Source of the DNA: Cryptomeria japonica
Lineage: Eukaryota > Streptophyta > Pinopsida > Cupressales > Cupressaceae
Direction: 5' to 3'
Assembly: GCF_030272615.1 (NCBI RefSeq)
Contig: NC_081412.1
Span: forward strand, 144,731,247-144,795,246
DNA length: 64,000 nucleotides
A program made the position numbers and the translations under genes. Position 1 is the first letter of the stretch. Each line of letters opens with the position of its first letter. The notes below the pieces were generated by a model. The model saw only the letters and a program-made list of their open reading frames with translations. It was not told the origin of the DNA and ran no database searches. This document shows positions 44,901-56,593 of the stretch, piece after piece.

Positions 44901-46013
44901 AAAGACACAATGGAGAATATTTATGATGACCCTACTAGAAAACTACAGTGATAAGATCTCTATTATTGAAGAAGTCTATGATCCAAAGAAGTTCACCAGA
45001 GAACAACTATATGGCACTCTAACCATGTTTGAGATGAGGAAGTTTGGAAAAGGCAAAGCTAAATCTGAGATTATCTTTAAAGCTACTAAGGAAGATCCAG
45101 ATGAGGAAAACTCGGATCAGATGGAAGAAAACTTTGTGAAGAAGCTAAAGAAATGCATCGAAAAATATAAAGGTATGTTACCTCTTAAATATTTTAGATG
45201 TGGAAAGATTGGCTATATAGCTACTAGATATCTGGAAAAAGGAACAAGACAAAAATTTAGAGAAAATAAAAGGAAGTTTAATAAGAAATTCTATTATGTT
45301 AAATATGATGTTGTCATCTCGGATGATGAATCAAACTATGAAGAGGGTGACTATTTGTTTTTAATAGAAAAGGATGTACCTAAGACTGATGCTTCTAACA
45401 TATTATCTTCGAAGATTGTTAAAGTTGTTGCTATTGCTTTACATGCTAGAAGAGAGAGAAATGAATGACTAATTAATAGTGGATGTTCAAATCATATGAT
45501 TCATGATAAGAGTAAGTTTGTAAAACTTGATAAATATGATGGAGGTTCTGTTAGGATTAGAGATGATCAAACAACACAAGTTATGGGAATTGGCTCTACT
45601 ACCTTTGATGGAAAAAATAATATTGACAATGTTTACTATGTGAAGGTTTTGCATCATAATCTCCCAAGTGTTGGAAAAATGTGCAAAAATCGCTACAATG
45701 TTTTTTTTCAGGATGGTGGTTGTGAAATCTGGAACTATTATTGTAGTGGTGAAAAGGACTAGTGGAAAAATGTATCTACTAGAAGGAGCTACGTGACATT
45801 ATTTATTATCTTAGTTCAATAATAGTTGGCTCTAGCATAGGAGGATGTGTCATATCAACTTTGACAATTTGGTGAAGATTAGTTCAACAAGTGCAGTAAG
45901 AGATTTACCAAGGCTGACCAAATCGGATAAAAATATTTGCAAAGAATTTCAAGAGGGAAAGTAGACAAAGGGAACATTTAGAGGAAATAAATGATCTTCT
46001 ACCAAACTGTTAG
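44901..46013 (+). pseudogene. Outermost copia: end of Gag, protease and pre-integrase region
   Basis: The Gag cut at 3125 resumes here (E-N-Y-S-D-K-I-S-I-I-E-E-V, then L-T-M-F-E-M-R-K). A damaged zinc knuckle, F-R-C-G-K-I-G-Y, follows near 45190, where tyrosine replaces the histidine. The copia protease starts at about 45472 with I-N-S-G-C-S-N-H-M; the catalytic aspartate is asparagine. V-M-G-I-G-S-T follows. After a stop at 45760, the pre-integrase domain is readable in other frames (M-C-H-I-N-F-D-N-L-V-K-I-S near 45847, then a run into T-K-L-L) and is cut at 46013. The rest of pol is not in the window. Confidence 0.82.
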
Positions 46014-46136
46014 TGTAATGCCCACCAAAAATACCCTAGAGAAATAAAACAAACTAACATACTAATAGAGAAAAAAAATTTAAAACACCATCTAGTGCAA
46101 CACATAACATCATCTACTCAATATGAGGATATCATC
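46014..46136 (+). repeat. Fragment of another LTR-like insertion
   Basis: It starts TGTAATGCCCACC, a typical LTR start, immediately after the broken copia pre-integrase region, and runs only 123 bases before the next element begins. No partner LTR was seen. Confidence 0.35.
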
Positions 46137-47252
46137 CGTAGACACCTAAAAATGTCTCATTGATCTTACACTAATTATTTGTCTATTTAATTAAGTAATT
46201 ATTTAATTATTTGATTAAATTAAATATTTCTTCTAATCATCACATCCAACATTTCTAGTTATCAAATTTCTATCATCATTTAATCAATTAACCCTATCTC
46301 AATTATTAATTAAATATCACTTATTTAATTAATTGTGACTTTTTCCTTAGTTAAATAATCTTTATTATTTAATTAATTCAATCTCCTAAGTTTAAATAAT
46401 TTCATTTAAATTATTTAAATTAATTAATTAAATTCCTCCAATTCCCCAAATTATAATTCCAATTAATTCCAACTAATTTCGTTTCGTTTCTCCCAAATTC
46501 AAATTTCACCTAATTTCATCTAATTTCACATTTCCAAATTCACATTTCACCAAATCTGAATTTCAATTAATTTCATGTGCATTTTAGCATTCGAATGACC
46601 AAATTCAAATCCAAATTGAAAATAAAAATCAATTTCAATTTCAAAATCCTACAACACATCCTAAATTCAAAACTGATTGATCAGACCAATTGTCTAATTA
46701 GTTAACTCAGTTAACTCATCAACCATCCTTTTTAAATCTCAATCACCTTTTTCTGACTAATCCATCTAATTAGTCATCACCCTAGTCAATTTAGTCTAGT
46801 GATCAATCAATTGAGTTTACTAGCCTATCTATTTAGTTCACTTTCCAATCTATTGAGTTAACAAATCAATCAACTATGTTAACTGATCAATCAAATTCAG
46901 TTATTTATCAATCAACACTTGAGTTCTATTTCTCACCCCCTTTGTGTTGAAAATCTATAAATTAAACATCATTTTCTCAATTCAAGCTAGAATCAAAAAA
47001 TCATAGTCTTCAAAATTGTTGTTCATCTTATGCAGGAAATCAATGCAATACTTGAGAGCCACCTGTATCAACAACAATGGAGAAGAGGAATGGAAGCCTT
47101 GATATGTCAATTGAGGGAGCTTTTAATTAGTTTCATTTCATAATTCAATTGCTTTTTCATTATTTCATTATAATTTAGGAGTAATATTGATTGGATTAGA
47201 GTTGTGAGGATATTTGATTATCCAATTTACGCTCATTTTATGCCTGAAAACA
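46137..47252 (+). repeat. 5' LTR of the older Tat-type element
   Basis: It begins CGTAGACACCTAAAAATG, where the first T of the expected TGTAGACACC is C, and ends GAAAACA two bases before the primer site. TCTATAAATT (46954-46963) is a promoter-like signal. Very AT-rich, with many TTAATTAA-like runs. No second copy in the window. Confidence 0.8.
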
Positions 47253-49485
47253 TTTGGTGAACCCAATGTGAAAACTTTCTAACTTTAATTGTCTATTTAA
47301 ATTGATTTTGCAGGTCCACACTCAAAAGGAGATCCTGATATCGCAATTGTTTATGTAGAAATTCACATCTGACAATATCACACCATAATTGATAGCATAT
47401 TATACTGCAATTGATCAGTCCCTACACCGTAATTGCAAAAATAGTTTGCAATTGCCTTTTGAATTTGCAAAATTAATTTGTCTTATGTCGTTTTGTCATT
47501 ATTTGGTCTTGCACACCTAACCCAAAAATTTCATCAAATTCTAGAAATTTCAATTTCTGCATATAAAATGTATCCAATTCAATGGTAGGAAAGGTGAGAT
47601 TTCAAATTTCAGGTGCAAGGAAGGCAAAACAACATAGGAGACAACAAAGGACGTATCAAAGGCTCTTAAAGGCAGAAAGGGAGCTTTGTGAAATCAAAGA
47701 AAAAGAGGAGATTACTAAATATCACAAAAATATCCATCATTTCTTATCCAAGTACAAATTTTACGATGACATTGATGTGATGGCTCAAGTGGTGTGGTAT
47801 AATATCATTGTAGTATAATCCTTCTATCTTCTATCTTTTTCTGCTATTTCTTAAAAATCCATTTTTATTTTTTTAACTAATGAGAAATTGATCAGTCATC
47901 ACATTGCAATTGCTTAAACAATAATTCACAATTGATGCTATATCAATTGGCAATTGATTTGACATCAATTCACATTTGCTTTATAGGTAGGTTGAAATTG
48001 TTAGACTAGATTTTTCTCTTTCTGTCCTAGTTCAGTTCTGGTTTTTATCAAAATTTATTTTTGTTTGTAAAAAGACAGAGCTCTGTAATTGGAAAATTAG
48101 GCTAGATAGCCCACCATGTGCTTACTAACATCATTTTTTGTAGGGGTAGCTTAGAAACACTTCAATTTGGTGCTAATAAAATAAACCATAAATAAACTTG
48201 TCTTCTTTTTCACAAATTGTGATGAAAGTTAAAATTGAACCCCATGCTTTTTTGGAGCAACATCTCCAAATAGATTAGAGAATCATTACAATAAAAGGTT
48301 AAAAAGATCCCTTATTTTTTTGTGTCTTCGAAGGGATAGGTATTATCCTCTCCCCTTCAATGGGTGATAAAAAATCTAGACTCTCTTCTTTCATGCTTTC
48401 ATTTATTTTTTGTAATTAAATCCTTTAAAAGGCCTGCCCTCCCGAGTTTCCCTTAGGGTACCATTAAGGCCGATGAGAGGGAAACGACCTAAGTGGAAAC
48501 AGCTAAAGCAAAGTAATCCAATCCACTATAAATAAATGTGTATTTGATGAAAATCATATGTGACGAGTGTTACATGTTGTCACAATGTCGTTATGCCTAT
48601 ATGGTACGTTAAAATATATAGAGCATAACCTCTACAAACTGGGAGACCTCCCTCAATGGAGTGTAAAATGCTACTGATTGTGATCACTCGAACGAAACCC
48701 TGTCTAAACACCATAGAAATTAGAAGCCCAACTGAGTCAGTAACCAGACACTTGTTTTATCACAATGCAAGGGTGGGGAAGAATCTGCCCCCAAGACACT
48801 CACCATATATCTCCCACGATAATGGGCCAATTGAAGAGAAATCTTCTTTGGTCTAATTTCTAGAAAAAAGCAAAAAAATGGGTGCACCCTAGGGTGTGAC
48901 AAGGTTGTTTGAGATGATAGAGTATCAAGATGTGGGCTATGGTAATACTTGTGACCTTTTGACCTTAGGAGAATCTATCTAATGTGATATCAAATTGCTC
49001 CAATAAATCAAAAACAAAATGAGATCTTGAGAAAGATCCCAACATTCTTGGGAATTTGAAAAAATTCCTTAAATAATTTTTATTTTCATGGTTTTATTCT
49101 TTTAGTGTGATTATTGTGTCCTTTGCTACACTTTGTCAAATTCAAACATTGTAGGAAACAAATCAAAACCTCAACAAAGTCAAGTTTCAACATTCAACAA
49201 GATCAATCAAAACCTTAACAAAGTTTCAGTGTTCAACAAGATCAAACAAACCTTAACAAAGTTAAATGTCAATATTAACATCAACGTTAGATCCAAACCT
49301 TTGCACAAATTCAAAGATGATATACATGTTACTTTCAAGTGATATTAGGTTCTAGGCATTCAATTCATGCAGAAGTCCAATTAAAATCATCACACAAAGT
49401 CCTTGAACAAGTCATTTCATCAAGTTTTCATTCACTCATTTAAAATTTAGTGTTGCATTAGAGTATAGGAATCATACCTAAGTCC
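47253..49485 (+). other. Leader of the older Tat-type element with conserved hairpins
   Basis: Pairings equivalent to those at 27961 are present: TCTCCC with GGGTGA (48349-48354 and 48362-48367, one mismatch), CCCTC with GAGGG (48437-48441 and 48477-48481), and AGTGGA with TCCACT (48492-48497 and 48522-48527). GGCCTGCC and ACGACC-AAGTG are also kept. A 78-codon basic ORF (47582-47818) has no known domain and may be chance. Confidence 0.7.
47255..47273 (+). promoter_or_regulatory. Tat primer-binding site, variant
   Basis: TGGTGAACCCAATGTGAAA matches the site at 40812-40830 at 17 of 19 positions. Confidence 0.78.
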
Positions 49486-49764
49486 ATGGGTATTAGAGGA
49501 GGCGATGAATTTCCATTCGAACAACCCAATATTGGACCAAATAATGACCAATTAGCAATAATTGATGGTTTGGATAACCTCACTTGGGATGTAAGAGTCA
49601 ATCGTGCCCAATATGACATAGTTGAGGCCATCATAGATGATGAAATCCAAAAGTCTATTCATCTTGATGAGAAACTAAGGAAAAAGATACAAAGAGAAGC
49701 TCAGAATGAAGCCATTAGACAATTGGTAGAAAAGAACATAGCAACATTTTTGAAGCCTTGTTAA
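49486..49764 (+). CDS. Small ORF upstream of gag, copy 1
   Basis: 92 codons, open, starting M-G-I-R-G-G-D-E-F-P-F-E-Q-P-N-I-G-P-N-N. The second half is charged and probably helical (Y-D-I-V-E-A-I-I-D-D-E-I-Q-K, then K-K-I-Q-R-E-A-Q-N-E-A). It is homologous to the ORF at 49802-50098 in sequence and length. No known domain, signal peptide or membrane segment is visible. It lies in the leader of the older Tat-type element, in a different frame from gag (50232). It is either an accessory protein of the element or a duplicated fragment of an ancestral Gag N-terminus. Confidence 0.5.
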   Translation: MGIRGGDEFPFEQPNIGPNNDQLAIIDGLDNLTWDVRVNRAQYDIVEAIIDDEIQKSIHLDEKLRKKIQREAQNEAIRQLVEKNIATFLKPC

Positions 49765-49801
49765 AAATTAAAGTGTCAATCATTTCTAGGGTCTGCATAG
49801 T

Positions 49802-50098
49802 TTGCATAGTATTCTTCAATGTATGGGTCTAAAAGGAAATGATAAATTCCCATTTGAGCAACCTGATCTTGGGCCAAACAATGTTAAATTAGAAATAATT
49901 GATGATTTGAATATCCTTGTTGAGGAATTAATAGTTGATCAAGATCAATACTACATACTCCAAGCTATCATAGATAATGAAGTTCGGAAGTTAGTACAAA
50001 TAGACATAGACCTCAAAAATAAAATCAAAGAAGAGGCAGAATTAGAAGCTTTTTGGCAATACACTAAAAATCTTGTGTTTAAATTTCAGAATCCTTGA
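49802..50098 (+). CDS. Small ORF upstream of gag, copy 2
   Basis: 98 codons. The homologous part begins at the internal methionine M-G-L-K-G-N-D-K-F-P-F-E-Q-P-D-L-G-P-N-N, so the real start may be the ATG near 49823. The helical second half aligns with copy 1 (Y-Y-I-L-Q-A-I-I-D-N-E-V-R-K, then K-N-K-I-K-E-E-A-E-L-E-A). By eye the two proteins agree at about half of the positions, so the duplication is old, yet both frames remain open in an otherwise stop-ridden element. Function unknown. Confidence 0.5.
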   Translation: MHSILQCMGLKGNDKFPFEQPDLGPNNVKLEIIDDLNILVEELIVDQDQYYILQAIIDNEVRKLVQIDIDLKNKIKEEAELEAFWQYTKNLVFKFQNP

Positions 50099-50231
50099 TA
50101 GCAAGTCATCATTCATAGATTACATTGTCTGCACTTTAGTCTTTAGGAAGTCATAGAAGCATACTTAGCTGCATTTAATTGAGTCTTGCATCCACATCTT
50201 AGAGAGTCAAGATCACCTTGGATCAATATTC

Positions 50232-52418
50232 ATGCCATTAACACATGCTCAAAAGGCTAAACACCAGATGGATCCTAACAATGAACCCTTGGTTAACCCC
50301 ACATGGAATATGGATCTATCCACACAACAACAAACACAGGGTTGCACACCCACAACATTGTCATCAAACACAAACAGGATGCTTTCTATTGATGAAATAC
50401 AACATAATTTGACAAAAGAAGAATTGGAAGCAAGCCAACAAGATCCTGCAATTCTTATGATTCTCAATGCTCACATCAATAATTATAGGGACATATATCT
50501 CTCTCTCTCAGTCTAGAATGGGGCCAAGTTACCTCCAAGAGTAGACATTTTAGTGATATTACGAAAAGGTGTGACATTGAATCAAAATATACATACACAG
50601 ACTAAAGCTGCAGTTGCTACATCAACACAAGGTATATCTCAAAGTGCCCAAATGGCTACAACCTTAGCATAGTCAATAGTGGCATCGAAAAGTACCAATG
50701 TTACATCTTTGACAACACCCAAAGCAATGATGTAAGCTACAATGGCTCACAACACTACTTTGACAAATATAACTCAACCCTTAGTTTCAGTTGGTTCCAC
50801 CTATAGTAGCTAGAATGTGAATCAAGGGACATCTAGCTCAACTTATCCAAATGTCAGTCTACAATTTACATACTTTACACCACCTAATGGAGCTTATGGT
50901 ACACAATTACATGGCCAGTCTATATTTCAACAAGCTCAAAGGTACTCTAATACTATCCCTTTTGTGGGAAACACTCATCAAGTCAATACACCATTGACCC
51001 AAATAGAGATCCTGACTCAACAAATAGAGAATCTTCAAAAGCAAATGGCCAGTATGCAATAAGTTAATGATAAAAAGAGCTACACAATAGAGGACCTCCA
51101 TCTGTATCCTTTTGATAGAAAGTTATACATGCCACCATTTCGCCCACATTTTGAAACTCCAAAGTTTGACAAGTATAGAGGGAAAGGTGATCCTCAAGAT
51201 CATGTCTGATAATTCTTCATGGCATGTATGGAAGTAGCCCACGATGATACATACTTAATGAGGCTATTTTCCAAAAGTCTTGGAGGGACAACATTGGAAT
51301 GGTTTTCACACCTTCCACCCAAAATTAATTTGTGGGGAGAATTGGTTGAGTTATTCATATCCAACTTTGCATTCAACATAGATAATCCAATTACCTTAAT
51401 GGATTTATGTGCAACAAACCAAAAATAAGGTGAAAATTTTGCCATGTTCTTGCAAAGATGGAGAGGCCTATACCGTAGATGTCTTAGTCTTATCCCTGAA
51501 GCTGAGCAAGTAGTCATTTTTAAAGAAAATCTTATGCGTCCAATTAAGTATCCATTGCAAATGTAATGCATGAACAATTTTAAAGAAATAACAAAAAAAG
51601 GCATCAAGTGTGAGAGAGGCCTGTTAGAACAATGGATATGGAAACACCACAAGGATAGTGGACCGACCACTAGTACAAACAATGAAAGGCCAAAATTTTG
51701 GTCTAGGAACAAAAATGTCACAAATAATGGAGTTGTTGATGCACGTGTTGTAAATAGAGCTCAACTAGTAGTATCTCTACAAGGACCAACTAATTTTTCC
51801 AATAAGACCCAGTCTCAGACAAACAACACCAATGCACTATAGTCAAACAATCCAAGGCCACCAAGGATAAGCACACCCAAAAGAATATTTACACCCCTCA
51901 GTGAACCTATTGAATCAACATTGAAAAAGTTGATACAAAGAAATGCCATAACTTTACCAAAAGCTAGGCCATATGAACTAGGTCCATTCAAGCCCAGTTG
52001 GTGGAATGACAATGATTTCTTTGAGTATCACCAGAATAAGGGTCATAAGACAACAAGTTGCTACAAATTGAAAAACCTCATACAAGATCTCATTGATCAA
52101 GGTGACATTACTGTGGATACCAATAATGAACCAAACATAGATCATACCATTTATAAGTATCCTTTCATCAAACTTGACAAAGGAAGGGCTTCTAGTTCTA
52201 ATGCACAAAACAATACTACCAACTATACCAATGCCGCATTTGACTATGTCATAAACACACTAAGTGCAGGAGATGAAATGGTGACTACAATCACAATGAA
52301 TCCTAAAAAAAAAGATTGCAATATTATCACTAGAAGATCAAAGGTCACATTACAAGGGGTGCCTTCAAATCCCCCTTCAATAACTAGCAACTACAATATG
52401 TTGGATCAGTTGAAGTGA
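50232..52418 (+). pseudogene. Gag of the older Tat-type element
   Basis: One frame, no indel, from ATG 50232, interrupted by stops. The N-terminal part is glutamine- and threonine-rich (S-T-Q-Q-Q-T-Q-G). A glutamine-rich helix precedes the capsid (Q-Q-I-E-N-L-Q-K-Q-M-A-S-M-Q, about 51019-51060). The capsid region has M-P-P-F-R-P-H-F-E-T-P-K-F-D-K-Y-R-G (51130-51183) and W-F-S-H-L-P-P. The finger near 52013-52060 reads F-F-E-Y-H-Q-N-K-G-H-K-T-T-S-C, again without the first cysteine. The order and motifs match the Gag at 29460-32200. Confidence 0.83.
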
Positions 52419-53580
52419 ACTCCAACCCAAATTTCATTATTTGAGTTACTGTGCATCTCATCAGCTCATAAGGAAGTCTTGGACAAAGCCTTACAAGATT
52501 TGATTGTTGCTAGAGATATTGATGAGAACACATTCCAATCCATGGTTGGAAACTTGGTAGCTTCAAAGGTTGTATTCACTGAACAAGATGTACCTACAGA
52601 CTGACCCATGCATAATGATCCCTTGCACTTAGAAGCTTTGGTTCACTGAAAGAAGGTTTTATGAGTACTTATAGATGGTGGAGTTGGCCTTAATATATGC
52701 ACACTACATTTGATCAAAGCTTTGGGATATTCCTAATATTATATTGATTCTACCAAGAGAATCAATATCAAAGCCTATGATGATAAGGAACACCCCTCTA
52801 AGGGTGTGGTGACTTTACCAATATAAGTGGGGCCAATTATAATAGACATCACCTTTCAGGTCCTAGATAGAGAATTGGGGTACAATATGTTATTAGGTCA
52901 CCCATGGATACATACCATGCAAGCATTACCATCAAATTTTCACCAATGTGTGAAGTTCCCATACAATGGAATAGAGATCACTATTCATGGTGACCCAAAC
53001 CCTTTTCAACACTATAATTATTTAAGGGAAAGCACAAACAATCAAGTACCAAACAATCAGGAGGCCCCACTTCACTTACAAATGGAATCATTATCAATCA
53101 AAGAAATAGAGAAAAATACACCAACCATATCTTCTTTGCAGATTAAGGAAGTTGGTTGTGGAGAATATTTCATTTCGAGTTCCTCAAATGGCAAACAATC
53201 ATCTTTTTCTCCTAGGTCTTTTGGGAAGCCTCAAAACACAACAATGAAGCAAGATAAAGGAAAAGAGATAGTGTAGTACTCAAATTCATGTTATTTCATT
53301 AGATAGTGAGACTTACAAGAAGAATCTCTAAATGAAGATGCCAATCACTAGATATACAGAGAAGAAGATGACATGACAATACCCAGGTTACCTCTACATC
53401 AATATGGCAACAACTTCAAGATGTTACAAAAACAGGGGTATGATGGCACCACAGGATTGTGACTACAAATGAAAGTAATATTAGAACCTATTTTGCCACA
53501 TCAAAACCCAAAGAATCAAGGCTTGGTATATAAACATGTACCACAAATAATAGAAGCCAGGCAACGTACGTTAGATATAC
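52419..53580 (+). pseudogene. Protease and G-patch of the older Tat-type element
   Basis: The Gag frame continues. The protease core shows V-L-I-D-G-G-V-G-L-N-I-C (52664-52699), with the active D-G-G intact, and L-L-G-H-P-W-I-H-T-M near 52890-52920. Stops occur at about 52416, 52602, 52647, 52662, 52734 and 52827. After a linker, 53395-53560 encodes a G-patch: Y-G-N-N-F-K-M-L-Q-K-Q-G-Y-D-G-T-T-G-L, a stop, then L-E-P-I-L-P and N-Q-G-L-V-Y. It lies in the same place as in the Tat element at 33507. Confidence 0.8.
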
Positions 53581-53638
53581 TGAACAAGCCTAGGTTACCC
53601 TCATAATACATACCTCAAAATTAGTCATCACCTCAGAA

Positions 53639-55838
53639 TTAGTCATCAACAAGAATGTATTCCTCTCCATCTATGAAAAGAAGGAGAGCACCAACATCAC
53701 CTATTATGGAATCAGATGGTGAAGACATGAGGAAAATTTTACAAGAAAGTAGCACATAGTCATCTAGCAGTACAATACCTGAAAAATCTGTACAAGCAAA
53801 TATGGTAGCAAATATAGGCTTAACACCAAAAAATGAGCCAAATCCTTGGTTGTTGTCAATAATTTTGACAAGGGAAACAATTCTAGCTCCTTCATTTGAG
53901 TCAGATGAAGAAAGAGTGCAAAGATTGATACTAGGCTTAAGAAGGGTATCCACAATAAAAAGAAGATCCACTAATCTGCAACAAACTCAGTTACAAGAAC
54001 AAGAGCAGATAAGTGACACAGAATTAGAAAGTGAAACATACATAGAAAGTGTCACATATTCTCATGAATATGAATTCCCATCTGATAATGAAGACAACCC
54101 GCCACCGATTTATGATGACACATCAGATCATAACCAAGTATGCATGGTATCATGATCTTCTAGGGCAAAAGGGACCAAAGACTTGCCTCTTATACATCCA
54201 TATTTGATTGACTGGGGAAAAAAGGAAATCCACAATTATATTGGTTTCAAAATGATGAATTCATAGCTAAATCATTGGGTGCAAGGGATGAAATCCCTTA
54301 TAATGATCACAAGTTTGGCTTTGTAATAGATCTAGACAGAACTACATATTTCAAAGAAGAAATCTCCTCTCCTAATCAAGACAATGATAATGAAGTAGAA
54401 CACATTCCTCATAACATAATGGATCCTCTACCTATTGATAAAGAACAATCAATATTATTGGTAGAAGAAACTAAGGAAGTTAACATCGATGATGCTAAGA
54501 AAGTTCATAAAATTCACCTAGCAAAATCCCTAAATCCAATAGAAAAAGAGAAATTTATTAAATTCTTTAAGCAAAGACCAATAAATTTTGCATGGTCTTA
54601 TGTAGATATGTCTAGATTAGATCCTCAATTGGTCTTACATCATTTTCTATTGCTTCCAGGAGTAAAACCATATAAGAAGAAGCTTAGGAAGATGCACCCT
54701 CACATAGCCTTGTTAGATAAAATTGAGCTACAAAAATTATTAGATGTGGGTTTCATTAGACCCATAGACTATGTTGAATGGATTTCAAATCTAGTCCTTG
54801 TATCTAATCATACTGGAGGTATCGGGATCTACACCAACTTCAGAGATCTCAACAAGGCTTTTCCAAAAGATGAATTTCCACTCCCTAAGATAGACATCAT
54901 AGTGGACTTGACAGCTGCAAATGAAATTCTATCACTGATGGATGGTTTTTATAATTATAATCAAATCAAAATTGCACCAAAAGACCAACCTAAAACAATA
55001 TTCACTTGTCCATGGGGAACATATTGTTGGAATGTCATGCCATTCAGCCTTAAAAATGTAGGCGCCACTTATCAAAGGGCAATGACCACATTATTCCTTG
55101 ACATGGTACACACAATCATGGAGGACTACATAGATGAATTTATAGAAAAATCCAACACAATTGATAGTCATATAGACATATTGGCTAAGATCTTTGATAG
55201 ACTTGAACAATACAATGTAAGAAAATCCAAAAAAATGTGTCTTCAGAGTAACATCCGAAAAAATCTTGGTCTTTATTATATCCAATCGTGGAATTGAGAT
55301 AGATCCAGAGAAAGTGAAAGCTATTTTAGACATGCCATCACCTACTACACTTAAGCAACTCAGAAGTCTACAAGGAAGATTACAGTCCATAAGGCATTTC
55401 ATTGCCCAATTGGTAGAAAAGTGCCAACCATTTGAACATCTTTTAAAGAAAGGCATCACAATCAAATGGACACAATAATTCCAAGAGGCATTAAGGAAAC
55501 TAAAATAATATCTTTTGTCCACAATAATTTTGGTTCCACCTGTGCATGGGAAACCATTACTCTTGTATATAGCTGCAACAAACTCCTCCTTAGGTGCTCT
55601 CCTAGCACAACATGATGAACAAGGAAAAGAGAGAGTTGTCTACTACATCAGTAGAACACTCATTGAATATGAACTCAACTACATGCCAATAGAAAGAGCA
55701 TGTCTTGTAGTAGTTTTTGCATCACAAAAACTAAGACATTATATGTTGATTCATAAAGTATAGCTCATTGCACAATTTGATCCACTCAAGTACCTGATGA
55801 ATAGAGAAACACTAATTGAAAGACTTGCAAAGTAGGTT
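53639..55838 (+). pseudogene. Reverse transcriptase and first RNase H of the older Tat-type element
   Basis: An acidic linker (53802-54155, open) leads to RT, open from 54275 to 55297 in a second frame: K-L-R-K-M-H-P, I-R-P-I-D-Y, Y-T-N-F-R-D-L-N-K-A and A-T-Y-Q-R. The catalytic box reads Y-I-D-E instead of Y-I-D-D (55127-55138), so the enzyme is inactive. Near 55280 the frame returns and RT ends in S-L-Q-G-R-L-Q-S-I-R-H-F. The first RNase H (55515-55763) reads L-L-Y-I-A-A-T-N-S-S-L-G, again without the usual first aspartate, and R-V-V-Y-Y-I-S-R-T-L. Confidence 0.87.
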
Positions 55839-56593
55839 ATGATACTTAGTGAATTCGATATTGAATATGTCAATAGAAAATCCATAAAAGGACAAATCAT
55901 AGCAGATCAGCTTACAAAAGCACTCCTACAAGACAGTCATCCAATGGTGATAGATTTTCCAAATGAATCAGTATTTGCACTATCAACAAAAACAAACTGG
56001 AAATTATTTTTTTATGGGTCTCATACAAATCATGGAGAAGGAGTAGGAATTATGTTCATAACTCCTCAAGGAGATTCAATTCCCAAATCATTCAGGATCA
56101 ACTTCCATTGCACCAATAAAATTGTTGAATATGAATCCCTAATGGTAGGACTACGCACTACACTACAATGGAGGATCAAGGAGCTACAAGTCTTTGAAGA
56201 TTCACAACTTATTATTAATCAAGTCAATGATTATTACAATACAAAATATGATAAGCTAACACCATACAAACAATTGGTAGAAGAATACAAGAAACACTTC
56301 ACCAATGTAACATTTGAATGAATACCAAGGGCACAAAACAAGGTAGCAGATGTAATGGCAATGATAGGCTCACTCTTGGACATGCCAAATGATGGAACTC
56401 ACTTTGAATTTCAAGTGGAACAACTCATTGTCCCAGCTTATGAACTATCATCCATTGAATATGTATGTATGATAATAGGACCTGAGTTCCCATGGTACAG
56501 AGATATATATGCATACCTTCATGATAAATATATAACTCCTGATCTTTCATGAAATCAAAGGAAGGAACTCATCCGACAATCATCAAAACATTA
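55839..56593 (+). pseudogene. Second RNase H of the older Tat-type element
   Basis: Open at 55839-56321 and 56355-56552. The first active-site segment reads L-F-F-Y-G-S, where tyrosine replaces the aspartate, so the domain is inactive. E-Y-E-S-L, E-D-S-Q-L-I and N-K-V-A-D-V-M follow in order. The region continues to 56593, where a 1.66-kb insertion begins. Confidence 0.83.

Noticed and set aside
44803-45468. A single gene starting at 44803
   Set aside because: The first 30 codons are LTR sequence including the poly-C run. The real content from 44901 is the second half of the outer copia Gag.
47582-47818. 78-codon lysine- and arginine-rich ORF in the leader of the older Tat-type element
   Set aside because: No counterpart in the other Tat leaders here and no known domain. 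Could be chance.
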